A stretch of 64,000 nucleotides of DNA, taken from positions 1 through 64,000 of the forward strand of contig JABFGG010000010.1 of NCBI GenBank assembly GCA_013112575.1. The letters run 5' to 3'. Source of the stretch: Chloroflexota bacterium (GTDB taxonomy: Bacteria; Chloroflexota; Anaerolineae; Anaerolineales; UBA11579). The translations under genes were made by a program, and so were the position numbers. Below the pieces are notes generated by a model. The model saw nothing but the letters and a program-made list of their open reading frames with translations, was not told where the DNA came from and did not search any database. Below are positions 49,966 through 59,700 of this stretch, one piece after another (positions within the stretch are counted from its first letter, which is position 1; each line of letters starts with the position of its first letter).

Positions 49966-51240
49966 ATGACAATTCCTTCCATGAAGCTGACAACCAAAGA
50001 TCAAGCCATGCTAAATGGCGAGCAAGGCGCAGCCACGCAGATGGCCATGCGCATTTTGGTGACGATGGCTGAGGTTTACGGGGCTGAAGAGTTATTGGAT
50101 ATTAAGTCTGCCCACATAGACGGCTGCCTATATCATGGGGAGAGTGGACTGGATTTTGCTCGCAAACTGTTAGAGGGAGGCGCGAAAATCACTGTCCCCA
50201 CCACCTTGAATGTGGGAGCATTAGACTTGATGCACCCAGAACATTTCCAGGGGACTGAAGAAGTCGGGGCCAATGCCAAAGAGCTTATGGAAGCCTACCA
50301 GGCTATGGGCTGCCTGCCTGTGTGGACCTGCGCCCCTTACCAGACAACCCAACGTCCGGCCCTCGGGACGCAGATCGCCTGGGCAGAGAGCAACGCCATC
50401 GTGTTTGCTAACTCAGTTTTGGGAGCACGCACCAACCGCTATGGCGATTTTATTGATATTTGTGCAGCCATCACAGGGCGTGCCCCGGCCATAGGTTTAC
50501 ATTTAGAAGAGAACCGGGCGGGACAAATCCTCTATCGGCTCAATGGTATCCCGGAAGATCTCTTACTTGAAGACGTGTTGTATCCAGTCTTGGGATATCT
50601 GATTGGTAGCCGCTCGGATAACAAGATACCAGTTATTGACGGTTTACTACCCGAAACCAATGAGGATCAACTCAAAGCGCTGGGGGCTGCGGGAGCTTCA
50701 TCTGGAGCTGTGGCTTTATTCCATGTTGTGGGTGTTACCCCTGAAGCCGAAACATTAGAAGCTGCCTTTCAGGGCCAAGAGCCAGAAGAGATCATTGACT
50801 TAGGTGTAGATAACCTCGTATCGGAATTAGATAATCTTTCCACCACTCCCGATGGCAAGATCGAAGTGGTGGCGCTAGGCAGCCCTCACTATTCAATACA
50901 AGAATTTGAAAAGCTTTACCTGTTGATCCAACAGCACCCGCCACACCCGGACGTAGAATTCATCGTGTGTACGAACCGTTTAGTGTACGAAGCCCTAAAA
51001 CAACGCGAATGGCTGGAAAAGTTAAAAGAAGCAGGCATCCAGGTCGTTGTGGATACTTGCGTGGTCGTGACACCTATTGTGCGTGCAAAATCCGGCACAC
51101 TGATGACCAACTCCGGGAAATTCGCGCACTACTCGCCAGGCAACATCGGTTTGCAGGTGGTCTTCGGCAGCCTACTGGAATGCGTGCGCTCCGGGGAATT
51201 GGGCCATGTGTGGCGCGACAAAGGGCTGTGGCAGAAATGA
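49966..51240 (+). CDS. Aconitase X catalytic subunit
   Basis: Aconitase-X family: MKLTTKDQAMLNGEQGAATQMAMRIL, IKSAHIDGCLYHGESGLDFARKL, PTTLNVGALD, LPVWTCAPYQTTQRPALGTQIAWAESNAIVFANSVLGARTNRYGDFIDICAAITGRAP, and the C-terminal VVDTCVVVTPI...TLMTNSGKFAHYSPG. The Cys of IDGCLY, WTCAPY and DTCVVV are the expected Fe-S ligands. Bacterial members dehydrate cis-3-hydroxy-L-proline, archaeal ones mevalonate 5-phosphate. The ATG at 49966 is used; the ATG at 49981 begins the canonical MKLTTKDQ. ATGA overlap with the small subunit. Confidence 0.92.
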   Translation: MTIPSMKLTTKDQAMLNGEQGAATQMAMRILVTMAEVYGAEELLDIKSAHIDGCLYHGESGLDFARKLLEGGAKITVPTTLNVGALDLMHPEHFQGTEEVGANAKELMEAYQAMGCLPVWTCAPYQTTQRPALGTQIAWAESNAIVFANSVLGARTNRYGDFIDICAAITGRAPAIGLHLEENRAGQILYRLNGIPEDLLLEDVLYPVLGYLIGSRSDNKIPVIDGLLPETNEDQLKALGAAGASSGAVALFHVVGVTPEAETLEAAFQGQEPEEIIDLGVDNLVSELDNLSTTPDGKIEVVALGSPHYSIQEFEKLYLLIQQHPPHPDVEFIVCTNRLVYEALKQREWLEKLKEAGIQVVVDTCVVVTPIVRAKSGTLMTNSGKFAHYSPGNIGLQVVFGSLLECVRSGELGHVWRDKGLWQK

Positions 51241-51671
51241 AGTCCTATCAGGCAAAGATTTTAGTGGCAGGCGAAGCCCAGGGGCCTGTATTGGTTTTAC
51301 GTGAAGCCTTGAGCTTATGGGGTGGCCTTGAACCACAAACTGGTGAAATCATCGATCAGCGTCATCCCCAACTTGAAGAAATTGTTACAGGCAGAATGCT
51401 GTTGATGCCTTTTGGTAAAGGCTCCAGCAGCGCCAGCAGTATTCTTTTGGAAGCGGTAAAAGCAGGCACGGCCCCGTCGGCCATTGTCCTGGCGGAGAGT
51501 GATGCCATTTTAGCTCTGGGGGCGGTTGTGGCTCAAGAGTTATATGGCAATGCCCCACCTATCGTGGTTTTGACTGCCGATGATTATCGGGAGATTTCCG
51601 AAATTGCTGAGGCGGAGAATATCAAATTAAACCTATCAATTGACGGAACGATAACGAGATCGGAGGAGTGA
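51237..51671 (+). CDS. Aconitase X small (swivelling) subunit, DUF126
   Basis: 144-residue partner of the large subunit: KSYQAKILVAGEAQGPVLVLREALSLWGGLEPQTGEIIDQRHPQLEEIVTGRMLLMPFGKGSSSASSILLEAVKAGTAPSAIVLAESDAILALGAVVAQELY. FGKGSSSASSILLE is the family signature loop. In the two-subunit form it provides the swivelling domain that closes the active site. It overlaps the large subunit stop (ATGA at 51237). Confidence 0.93.
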   Translation: MKSYQAKILVAGEAQGPVLVLREALSLWGGLEPQTGEIIDQRHPQLEEIVTGRMLLMPFGKGSSSASSILLEAVKAGTAPSAIVLAESDAILALGAVVAQELYGNAPPIVVLTADDYREISEIAEAENIKLNLSIDGTITRSEE

Positions 51672-51674
51672 GTT

Positions 51675-52484
51675 ATGTGTGTATGCGTAGCTCCTGCCAG
51701 GTTAAGTAATACCATCATCCTTGCCTCCGCTTTCCAGAACAACGGCACCATACGGCATGTGATGGGCTATCAAAACCGTCCTCAGAGTCAATCCGGCCCC
51801 AATGCCATGTTGCTACCCATTCCCGCTGTGCCAAACAGCGTATCCCCCAAGGACCTCATCCTTACCGAAGACTTCTCGCACATTCTCAAAGATATGGCCG
51901 CTGCCATTCACCCGCCTACGCGGGCCATGCCAAAATCTTTCCAGCCGCAAGCCGTTTCTGCTCAGGCAGTGGTATTCGAGCACGGCATTTACACAGTTGT
52001 GCTGGCACAAAATGCATCTGCTATTGCCCCAGCTTTAGATCAAGTTCCCGAAGATAAACGCCCACCCCTCAACAACGCGGTCTTTGATGCATATACTGAA
52101 TGGTACCCGGATTGGGCCATTGCACTCTGTTGCTTCAACAACGCTGACCTGAAAGAGGGGCAACCCATTCTGTTGACCTTCGAGCCTCTTTACCCGGATC
52201 GGCTCTTCTGTCCTGGATTGGATTCACACACCGGTGATGTACCTGATTTGAGGGCCGCAGTGATGGTGGACCATACGTTGGTTTTGAATGCGCCCGGTAT
52301 GGAAAGAGGTTATCCAGTTTCGTATCGCGATGAAATTCCAGAAGAGCTAGATAGCATCTTGCCAACCGAAGTAATTGGAAATGACTTTGGGGGTTCGCTG
52401 ACGAACGGAGACTGGTGGTTTGAACTCGACCAGGTTGAACAGGGGCATTTCAACTCCCAGCGTATTACGCCCCCATTCACCTAA
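51675..52484 (+). CDS. Unknown protein following the aconitase X pair
   Basis: 269 residues beginning MCVCVAPARLSNTIILASAFQNNGTIRHVMGYQNRPQ, then LPIPAVPNSVSPKDLILTEDFSHILKDMAAAIHPPTR, and later TEWYPDWAIALCCFNNADLKEGQPILLTFEPLYPDRLFCPGLDSHTGDVPDLRAAVMVDHTLVLN. No signal peptide. The N-terminal Met-Cys could become a processed N-terminal nucleophile, and the Cys pairs (CVC, CC) hint at metal or redox chemistry, but I know no family for it. Good Shine-Dalgarno GGAGGAG; last of the three-gene unit, and it converges with the B3/B4-domain gene with 4 bp of overlap. Confidence 0.75.
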   Translation: MCVCVAPARLSNTIILASAFQNNGTIRHVMGYQNRPQSQSGPNAMLLPIPAVPNSVSPKDLILTEDFSHILKDMAAAIHPPTRAMPKSFQPQAVSAQAVVFEHGIYTVVLAQNASAIAPALDQVPEDKRPPLNNAVFDAYTEWYPDWAIALCCFNNADLKEGQPILLTFEPLYPDRLFCPGLDSHTGDVPDLRAAVMVDHTLVLNAPGMERGYPVSYRDEIPEELDSILPTEVIGNDFGGSLTNGDWWFELDQVEQGHFNSQRITPPFT

Positions 52485-53188
52485 GCTGAGAATGCCGGTT
52501 TTTCCACAGACAAAAGATCATTAGTAAATTCACCACCAGCATATTTGCCCACTAACTCCAACACATCTTTCATAGCTGCTTCCACAGCATCTCTGCCTCC
52601 CTCATGCTGTGCCTCAATTGTGATGAGAGCAGTAGTGGTATCTTCGCGTGTGGCGCTTTCGTCACTCTGACGCCAACACCAACGACGGGCAATGACCATT
52701 TCTTTTTCATCTGCAAACACGACCTCGCCCGCTTCAGGAGCCTCAGCTTCTTTCTCAAATAAAGGCGTGAAACGCTCAGAACCATCACTTATTTTCACCG
52801 CGATCGCGCCCTGCAATTGGCGGGTATCAAAGAAAGCCACCGGCAAACGATAACGAATACTGATCAAGTTGGCGATATCAACCAATGTGTTGATGCTGGG
52901 GATATCACCTTTCTTGGTCAGGCGGCGCAGTAAGGCCTCAACCGCGCTGCGGTACTTGGTGGGATTGACCCCAAAGCCGCGAAAAGTGCTACGCCAGGCA
53001 GCCAGTGACTCCAATTTACTCAAAGGCGTATCCCCGATCTCTGTGAGTACTTTTTGTTGTTCATCCTGATACAAAGCAAGCAATTCAGGAGGAGTAGCCG
53101 CGTTGCTCATTTCTTTTGCAAGGATGACACCGCCAACGATGCCGGGATGGTTCTCAAGAACAGTTGGGTGATATTGGAAATGGATCAA
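52481..53188 (-). CDS. B3/B4-domain protein (PheT editing-domain-like)
   Basis: The core GVNPTKYRSAVEALLRRLTKKGDIPSINTLVDIANLISIRYRLPVAFFDTRQLQGAIAVKISDGSERFTPL matches the B3/B4 domain that in phenylalanyl-tRNA synthetase beta edits mischarged tRNA. Stand-alone versions occur in many bacteria. It lacks the rest of PheT. The start is a TTG at 53188 with AAGGTG upstream. A trans-editing or aminoacyl-ester hydrolase role is possible but unshown. Confidence 0.88.
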   Translation of the reverse strand: MIHFQYHPTVLENHPGIVGGVILAKEMSNAATPPELLALYQDEQQKVLTEIGDTPLSKLESLAAWRSTFRGFGVNPTKYRSAVEALLRRLTKKGDIPSINTLVDIANLISIRYRLPVAFFDTRQLQGAIAVKISDGSERFTPLFEKEAEAPEAGEVVFADEKEMVIARRWCWRQSDESATREDTTTALITIEAQHEGGRDAVEAAMKDVLELVGKYAGGEFTNDLLSVEKPAFSA

Positions 53189-53228
53189 GGAAGCACCTTC
53201 TTACTGATTGGTTTTGGCAGTTATTCTA

Positions 53229-53237
53229 TGCCATAAT
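53229..53237 (+). promoter_or_regulatory. Extended -10 (TGCCATAAT) for menG, leaderless start
   Basis: TGC-CATAAT ends 7 bases before the ATG at 53245; no Shine-Dalgarno. A weak TTGGTT lies 18 bp upstream. Confidence 0.4.
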
Positions 53238-53244
53238 ACCGCGC

Positions 53245-53946
53245 ATGAGCCATCTTACCGGAACCGAACGCGCTACATACGTGCGCAGCATGTTTGGGCG
53301 CATTGCCCATCGCTATGACCTGCTCAACCGCCTGATGACTATGGGGCAGGATGCCAAATGGCGCACAGAAGCCATCAAACATCTTGAATTAGATGAGGGC
53401 AATAAAGTTCTTGACCTGGGCAGTGGCACTGGTGACATTGCCTTTGAGATTGCAGAAAAGCATCCGCACAGCTTTGTGATCGCCAGCGATTTCACGCCTG
53501 AGATGATCCTGGTAGGCAAAACCCGGCCTCAAGGCACACGCATGAATTGGCTGGTGGCAGACGCCCAGAACTTACCTTTTCCCTCCAATAGCTTTGATGG
53601 GGTGGTCTCCGGCTTTCTGCTACGCAACGTCCCTGATGTCGACCGTGCTTTGCAGGAGCAGAAACGCATACTGGTGGATGGTGGACGCGTAGTTTCTCTA
53701 GATACCACCCCACCGCGTCGCAATCTTCTCAGGCCTTTCCTGAACATTCACTTCAAATACATCATCCCGACTTTAGGACGTTTGATCGCCGGGGATGCTG
53801 AAGCCTACACCTATCTGCCGGACTCCACAGCAAAGTTCAAAACAGCCGAAGATCTGGCTGAACGGTTTGTTGGGGCCGGCTTTTCAGGAGTTGGTTTCGC
53901 ACGGAGGATGTTAGGGACGATTGGGATTCATTGGGGGAAAAACTAG
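53245..53946 (+). CDS. menG: Demethylmenaquinone methyltransferase MenG/UbiE
   Basis: SAM-dependent final step of menaquinone synthesis. Markers: VRSMFGRIAHRYDLLNRLMTMGQDAKWR, motif I VLDLGSGTGDIAFEIAEK, NWLVADAQNLPFPSNSFDGVVSGFLLRNVPDVDRAL, DGGRVVSLDTTPPRRNLLRPFLNIHFKYIIPTLGRLIAGDAEAYTYLPDSTAKF. The last stretch with AEAYTYLPDS is diagnostic of UbiE/MenG. Length 233 is normal. The ATG at 53245 (MSHLTGTERATYV) is chosen; upstream extension is promoter DNA. MenA follows on the other strand, suggesting menaquinone is the quinone. Confidence 0.95.
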   Translation: MSHLTGTERATYVRSMFGRIAHRYDLLNRLMTMGQDAKWRTEAIKHLELDEGNKVLDLGSGTGDIAFEIAEKHPHSFVIASDFTPEMILVGKTRPQGTRMNWLVADAQNLPFPSNSFDGVVSGFLLRNVPDVDRALQEQKRILVDGGRVVSLDTTPPRRNLLRPFLNIHFKYIIPTLGRLIAGDAEAYTYLPDSTAKFKTAEDLAERFVGAGFSGVGFARRMLGTIGIHWGKN

Positions 53947-53972
53947 TAAACAGTAATTAGTTATTAGGAATG

Positions 53973-54010
53973 AGAAATCATTGCGCCTGTTGCGAGGAGC
54001 AATGATTTCT
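53973..54010. terminator. Shared terminator of menG and menA
   Basis: Perfect 12-bp inverted repeat AGAAATCATTGC / GCAATGATTTCT (53973-53984, 53999-54010) with a 14-base loop. It touches the menA stop codon. Confidence 0.75.
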
Positions 54011-54921
54011 TAAGAAAAGATTATTGCTTGCACGACTAATCCCCCTGCCAACAACAAACTGTACAGAAACGATAATTGCGCTGTCTGGCCCAATACCGGA
54101 TTGAGCAACGGACCTTCCAGGCCACCTTCCAATCTGCGGTACAAACGATATCCAGCTGGGAAAGTGAACAAGGCCAATGCTGCACCTTGTAATCCAAGAA
54201 ATGCCAAAGAGATGACAACACCGTATGCCAGAGCCAGCATCAAGAGGTATTCTATCTCTGCAGCACGACGCCCCCATACAACAGGGATGTTTCGACGCCC
54301 AGCTTTGCGGTCACTTTCAATATCACGGATATTATTGACCACCAGGATATTAACGATCAATGCTCCTACGCCTGCAGCCCCCAGCCAGGCAGCTACCGGT
54401 ACAACTCCAGCCACCACGTAAACTGTCCCAAGCACGGCCACAAAGCCAAAAAATAGCATCACAAAGATATCGGCCAAACCATTGTAAGCAAGAGGGGACG
54501 GGCCAGCAGTGTACAGAATGCCGGCAACGATAGAAGCGATTCCAATAATCAGGATAGGCAAGCCGCCAACAAATATGAGATAAACACCAGCAAGTGCGGC
54601 AAGAACAAATGACAGTATGGCCCCTGCCCATACCTGCCTTGGGCTTAGTAAACCTGCCTGTGTAACACGCGTCGGTCCCAGTCGTTCTTCTGTGTCTGCC
54701 CCTTTGCCATAATCCACTACATCATTGACCAGATTGGTCCCTATCTGGATCATGATCGAGCCAAATAATGCCGCCAAAGCAGGCAGCCATTGGAAAACCG
54801 CGCTACTGATAGCAATGCCACAGCCTACCAAAACAGGCGAAATCGCCGCTGGGAGGGTCTTGGGCCTGATGGCCAACATCCAGCGTTGGGAAGGGGAAAG
54901 CTGTTGGGTATTTGCAGTCAT
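54010..54921 (-). CDS. menA: 1,4-dihydroxy-2-naphthoate polyprenyltransferase MenA
   Basis: UbiA-superfamily membrane prenyltransferase for menaquinone synthesis. Motifs: WMLAIRPKTLPAAISPVLVG, the first Asp-rich motif IGTNLVNDVVDYGKGADTEERLGPTRVTQAGLLSP, and the second NNIRDIESDRKAGRRNIPVVWG; about nine TM segments between. Length about 304 is normal. The ATG at 54921 with AGAGGTG ahead is preferred over a GTG two codons earlier. Convergent with menG. Confidence 0.95.
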   Translation of the reverse strand: MTANTQQLSPSQRWMLAIRPKTLPAAISPVLVGCGIAISSAVFQWLPALAALFGSIMIQIGTNLVNDVVDYGKGADTEERLGPTRVTQAGLLSPRQVWAGAILSFVLAALAGVYLIFVGGLPILIIGIASIVAGILYTAGPSPLAYNGLADIFVMLFFGFVAVLGTVYVVAGVVPVAAWLGAAGVGALIVNILVVNNIRDIESDRKAGRRNIPVVWGRRAAEIEYLLMLALAYGVVISLAFLGLQGAALALFTFPAGYRLYRRLEGGLEGPLLNPVLGQTAQLSFLYSLLLAGGLVVQAIIFS

Positions 54922-55294
54922 GGTCACCTCTAGGAAATATTATACCGATTGAGGAAAAAAGCCAGATGTCCCTTTTGATTCGGGACAATTGACACCTTAC
55001 AGGTGTCCGTGTGGGGGCTATACTAATCGACAAAGAGCAACGCCGGAGTAATTCAACCGCACAACATTTGCTCCCTATACTCTCGCTTGAAACAGTAGTT
55101 TATAACCAGCTTGCACTGCAAGCCAAAGTTTGACAAACAGCAAGCGAAGTTCAGCAAATAACGTGCATTCCAGCAACGCATTTGGACTAGCGGCCAACTA
55201 GCTCAAACCAGCTGGAAATGGTGGAAAAAAGAATTGCCTCGGCGTTTCTTTTATTTCCCAAATAGTATAATTCTACATATTGAGGAGGTTAACC
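54922..55294. other. Intergenic region rich in short palindromes
   Basis: No gene. Contains GACACCT-TAC-AGGTGTC (54991-55007) overlapping a TTGACA, GCTTGCA-C-TGCAAGC (55109-55123), GTTTG-A-CAAAC (55128-55138) and two ACTAGC copies 11 bp apart (55186, 55197). A TATAAT at 55266-55271 and GAGGAGG precede the DUF4013 gene. The palindromes look like binding sites or remnants; no RNA gene is evident. Confidence 0.45.
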
Positions 55295-55996
55295 TTGGAC
55301 ATCAATCGCTCTCTTACTTATTTTAAAGAAGACGAACAGTGGATCAATAAATTCTTGATCGGTTCAGTTCTAATGCTGATCCCCTTCGGTACCATACCAG
55401 TAATGGGCTGGCTGATTGCCATTATCCGCAATAAGCTTGAAGATGAAAATGCTGGACTACCAGACTGGGATGATATTGGTACTTATGCTGTGGACGGTCT
55501 AAAAATTATGGGGGTCTCGCTAATATGGTTTATCCCGATTTTTGCAATCATGTGTCTGCAATTCACATTAATTTTTGGCGGTATAAGCGGTGTTTCAGTT
55601 TTTGCTGAAAGCCTTGGGGAAGATGCTACTTTCAATATAATCATGGGAATTAATCTACTTAGCTATTGTTTTTACCCATTCATTTTTATTTTCAGTTTCG
55701 CCATAGGCATCTTGCATTACCCCCTCTATGGCTTATTAGCAGATGATCTTTCTTTCAATGAGGCAATCAACCCTCGTAATGCATTCAAAGTACTTCGAGC
55801 CAATCTGGGAGAATTCATAGTAATTCTAGCTGTGACGTATGGACTGAGTATGTTTTCGTTTTTTGGGTTTCTCTTATGCATCATTGGCATCATCCCACTA
55901 TACGTCTACATTTACACAGTAATGGGAGACCTGATCGCCCAGGTCTACAAAAAATCCCAAGAAAATCTAGCCTTAGGAGAAGAGGCAACAGCATAA
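55295..55996 (+). CDS. DUF4013-family membrane protein (first of pair)
   Basis: Uses a TTG start at 55295 preceded by GAGGAGG, giving MDINRSLTYFKEDEQWINKFLIGSVLMLIPFGTIPVMGWLIAIIRNKLEDENAGLPDWDD. Several TM segments follow (LKIMGVSLIWFIPIFAIMCLQFTLIFG..., INLLSYCFYPFIFIFSFAIGILHYPLYGLL). The opening FKEDEQWINKFLIGS and LPDWDDIGTYAVDGLK are the DUF4013 layout, membrane proteins of unknown function. It is followed by a close relative. Confidence 0.8.
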   Translation: MDINRSLTYFKEDEQWINKFLIGSVLMLIPFGTIPVMGWLIAIIRNKLEDENAGLPDWDDIGTYAVDGLKIMGVSLIWFIPIFAIMCLQFTLIFGGISGVSVFAESLGEDATFNIIMGINLLSYCFYPFIFIFSFAIGILHYPLYGLLADDLSFNEAINPRNAFKVLRANLGEFIVILAVTYGLSMFSFFGFLLCIIGIIPLYVYIYTVMGDLIAQVYKKSQENLALGEEATA

Positions 55997-56010
55997 AGGA
56001 AAACACGGCA

Positions 56011-56697
56011 ATGGATCAAAAAATGGATGTTGGTGCAGCTTTTTCTTATATCGCCAAAGACGAGGCTTGGGTCAAAAAGTTGATTATCGGATCTATATTG
56101 GTATTTACCGGGATCGGTACCATTCCAGCTCTTGGCTGGATGTTAGCCATTGTCCGCAAAGCCATCAAGGATGATTTCGATCTGCCAGAGTGGAGTAATT
56201 TTGGCACCCTGGTAATTGATGGCCTCAAATACGTCATTGCTTTCGGTGTTTACTACATTCCCATAGTAATGATTGCCATGATCGTATTCTTGCCAATGGG
56301 TTTATCTGACATACTATTTGAAGAAGCACCGGAACTGGCTTTTCCCATTCTCCTAATTTCGTTGGCATTCATGCCATTTGTGTTTGTCCTAAGCCTCATC
56401 CTTATGTTTGTGCAACCAGCCCTTACAGCAATACTGGCCGACACGGGTTCGATCTTTGAAGCCATCAATCCAATGAACATGTATAGGCTGTATAAAGCCA
56501 ACTTTGGTGAGTATATTGTTGCCATGATCCTGGGGGGTTACGGTGTAACTTACTTGGCATCGTTTGGTTTTTACCTTTTCTGCGTTGGTATGTATCCCGC
56601 ACAGATTTATGCATACACGGTACAAGGCCATCTCTTTGGACAGGCCTACCGGCGGGCCAAGGCAAGCCTGGAGCTTGCTGAACAGACAGCCGCTTGA
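56011..56697 (+). CDS. DUF4013-family membrane protein (second of pair)
   Basis: Paralog of the preceding protein: MDQKMDVGAAFSYIAKDEAWVKKLIIGSILVFTGIGTIPALGWMLAIVRKAIKDDFDLPEWSNFGTLVIDGLKYVIAFG, with the same GTIPxxGWxxAIxRx and LPxWxxxGTxxxDGLK landmarks, then TM helices ending GMYPAQIYAYTVQGHLFGQAYRRAKASLEL. The two genes are 14 bp apart and presumably form a complex. The stop overlaps the promoter of the SHMT-GcvT fusion. Confidence 0.85.
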   Translation: MDQKMDVGAAFSYIAKDEAWVKKLIIGSILVFTGIGTIPALGWMLAIVRKAIKDDFDLPEWSNFGTLVIDGLKYVIAFGVYYIPIVMIAMIVFLPMGLSDILFEEAPELAFPILLISLAFMPFVFVLSLILMFVQPALTAILADTGSIFEAINPMNMYRLYKANFGEYIVAMILGGYGVTYLASFGFYLFCVGMYPAQIYAYTVQGHLFGQAYRRAKASLELAEQTAA

Positions 56698-56722
56698 CCC
56701 GCCTCCTACGCGAGACTACAAT
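56694..56722 (+). promoter_or_regulatory. Promoter of the SHMT-GcvT fusion gene
   Basis: TTGACC (56694-56699), 17 bp, TACAAT (56717-56722), overlapping the stop of the preceding gene. Shine-Dalgarno AGGAG is 7 bp before the ATG at 56760. Confidence 0.65.
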
Positions 56723-56759
56723 TCAATATACATAGACTATTACATCCCAGGAGACTTTG

Positions 56760-59700
56760 ATGTCTGATTTCCTTTTCCGCGGTTCGCTGGCCGACGTAGA
56801 CGCCGATGTTGACGAACTCAACGCCATCGAAAGCGAACGCCAGTACCGCCGCCTCATTCTGATCCCCAGCGAAAGCACATCCCCACCAGCCGTACGCGAA
56901 GCCCTAGATTCCCCATTCCACAATATTTATGCCGAAGGCTACCCCTCCAATGAATCACGCTGGATGGAAGAAGCCGAGATCCTCGACCATGCCGCCCGGC
57001 TGGCCGATTTCCGCCGCTACTCCGACCCCCGCTATTACAAAGGCACTGAGTATGCCAACACAGTTGAGGCACTGGCGCGCCGCCGCTGTGCAGAGACCTT
57101 TGCCGCCAATGGCGTCACAGCTGATGACATCTACGTCAACGTGCAGGCGCTTTCCGGCGGTCCTGCCAACAATGCTGTCTATCATGCCCTCGTGCAGCCC
57201 GGTGACACCGTCATGGGCATGGACCTATTCTTCGGCGGGCACCTTTCACACGGTTCGCCCGTCAACCGTTCAGGCAAGTATTACAACATCGTCTCGTACT
57301 CCGTGGACCCCGACACCGAACAACTGGATTACGAAGTCATCGCCGAGCTGGCTGCCGAACACAAACCCAAAATGATCATTGCTGGTTTTTCTGCCTACCC
57401 TTGGAAAGCAGATTGGGCCAAGTTCCGCGAAATCGCCGACTCCGTCGGCGCTTATCTTTTAACGGACATTGCTCACGTGGCCGGATTAGTAGCTGGTGGA
57501 GCATATCCCTCTCCGGTTGGGCATGCACACGTGATCACCTCGACCACTCACAAAACGTTGTGCGGGCCGCGTGGTGCCATCATCATGACCACCGACCCGG
57601 TGCTGGCCCGCAAGATCGACCGCGCTGTTTTCCCAGGCGAACAGGGTGGCCCTCATGTCAACGTCTTTGCCGCCTTGTCTGTGGCCTTCAAGCTGACCCA
57701 AACTGACCAGTTCAAGCAGTTGCAAGAACAGATTATCAAAAACAGCATCGCCATGACCAAACGCCTGGAAGAACGCGGCGTGCGCGTGCCCTTTGGTGGC
57801 ACCAATACGCACCTCAGCAATATCGACTGTAAAGTGGTTGAAGGTCCCGATGGCACAAAACTCTCCGGCGATATGGCAGCCCGCATCCTGGACCTGGCTG
57901 GGATCGTAACCAACCGCAACACCATCCCCGGCGATCGCTCAGCACTCAACCCCACTGGCGTGCGCATGGGTACCCCCTGGATCACCCAGCGCGGTTTCAA
58001 GGAAAAAGAGAGTGAAGCCCTGGCAGACATCATCGCCGACTTGCTCTTCGCCTGTACACCCTATCGTATGAAATCAGTGAGTCGCCTCAGCCAGCGCGCC
58101 AAGGTCGACTTCAAGGTGCTTGAAGATTGCCGCGTGCGCGTACGCGAATTGGCTACTAACGCAGGCATCGATTTTGAGCCTAGCGAACATGGCTATCCGC
58201 ATTTCTTCTACATTGACGACAAACCAGAGTCAGATAGCGACCTGGCAGCATTGGACATCTACGGCGACAAAGCACGCCTGTTCCTCAATTCCGCTGTTAG
58301 CAGCGACGTAGAAGCCCTCTCAGCAGGTGAAGCTCAAGCTACCAGCCTGACCACCCCTGAGGGTGTGATCAACGGCGCCCTGGCCTGTGTGGACACTCAC
58401 AAATACCGCCTGAGTGTGCCCGCCGACAAGTTCGGCCTAGTTGCCGCCTGGCTCCGCAACCTGTCTGATGGTTTTATGGTTTTGGACGATGACTTGCTCA
58501 AGAAGTCACCCGGTCCGGTGATCGTAAGTGCATCCAATGAAAAACCTGACCAAGTCGAAGGCGATGCAGTCGCGGCAGAAAAACCCTATTACCTTGGAAT
58601 TGAGATCGGTAATGGCGTCGCCATTCCTGCCTTTGAATGGACAGAACCGGAAGAGGGCGAACTGAAACAAACAGCCCTGAACCAGACCCACCGCGACCTT
58701 GGCGCCAAGATGGTGCCATTCGCAGGTTGGGATATGCCGGTGTGGTACACCTCCGTAATTGAAGAGCACACAGCCGTGCGTGAAGCTGCAGGCTTGTTTG
58801 ACGTCTCACACATGGGTGTTTACTTAGCCGAGGGCCCCGATGCTTTAACTTTCCTGGATAGCGTAGTTGGGCAAGATGTGAGTTCTTTAGAAGTCGGTGA
58901 AGCCAATTATGCCCATTTCCTCGATACGCAAGCCAACGTCATTGACGACCTCTATATTTACCGCTACGAGGATGAAAAATACCTGGTGGTGGTCAACGCC
59001 TCCAACGATGATAAAGACTGGGCATGGCTTAACGCTATCAAAAATGGTGAAGTACGCGTAGATGAAGCCCGCCCCTGGACAACGGCTTTTGGGCGCAACC
59101 TGACACTCAGCAACCTGCGTGATCCTAAAGCCGGTGATGCTATGCGCGTGGACATTGCCCTACAGGGTCCCAAGTCCCGCGATACTTTATTAGCACTAAA
59201 GATGGATGATGCCACCCGCAAACGCATCCTCAAGATGAAACGCAACAATGTCATCCAGGCCGAAGTAGGTGGCTTTGACCTCATCCTGGCTCGCACCGGT
59301 TATACCGGCGAAAAGATGGCTTTTGAGATCTTTGTCCACCCTGATAAATCCGTATCCTTGTGGAATGCCTTACTCAAAGCTGGTGAAGAATTTGGCTTGA
59401 AGCCCACCGGTTTAGCCGCGCGTGACTCATTACGTACCGAAGCCGGGCTGCCCCTGTACGGGCAGGAGATGGGTGGTGAGGTCAATTTGGGTGTAGCTGA
59501 CGCTGGTTTCCGCACTTACGTCAAAACCTACAAACCTTGGTTTATTGGCCGCGAAGCTTTCCTCGCCAAAGAAGCCGAGCGCAAGTCACAAGTCGTACGC
59601 TTCCGCTTCCCAGAAAAAGGCACCCGTGTAGCTCACCTCGGAGACCCCGTGGTGGACAAACGCGGTAAAACGATTGGTTTTGTGACCAGTTGCGCGGTGG

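Noticed and set aside
56694..56760. Glycine or other riboswitch ahead of the SHMT-GcvT gene
   Set aside because: The predicted leader is only about 30 bases with no stable structure.
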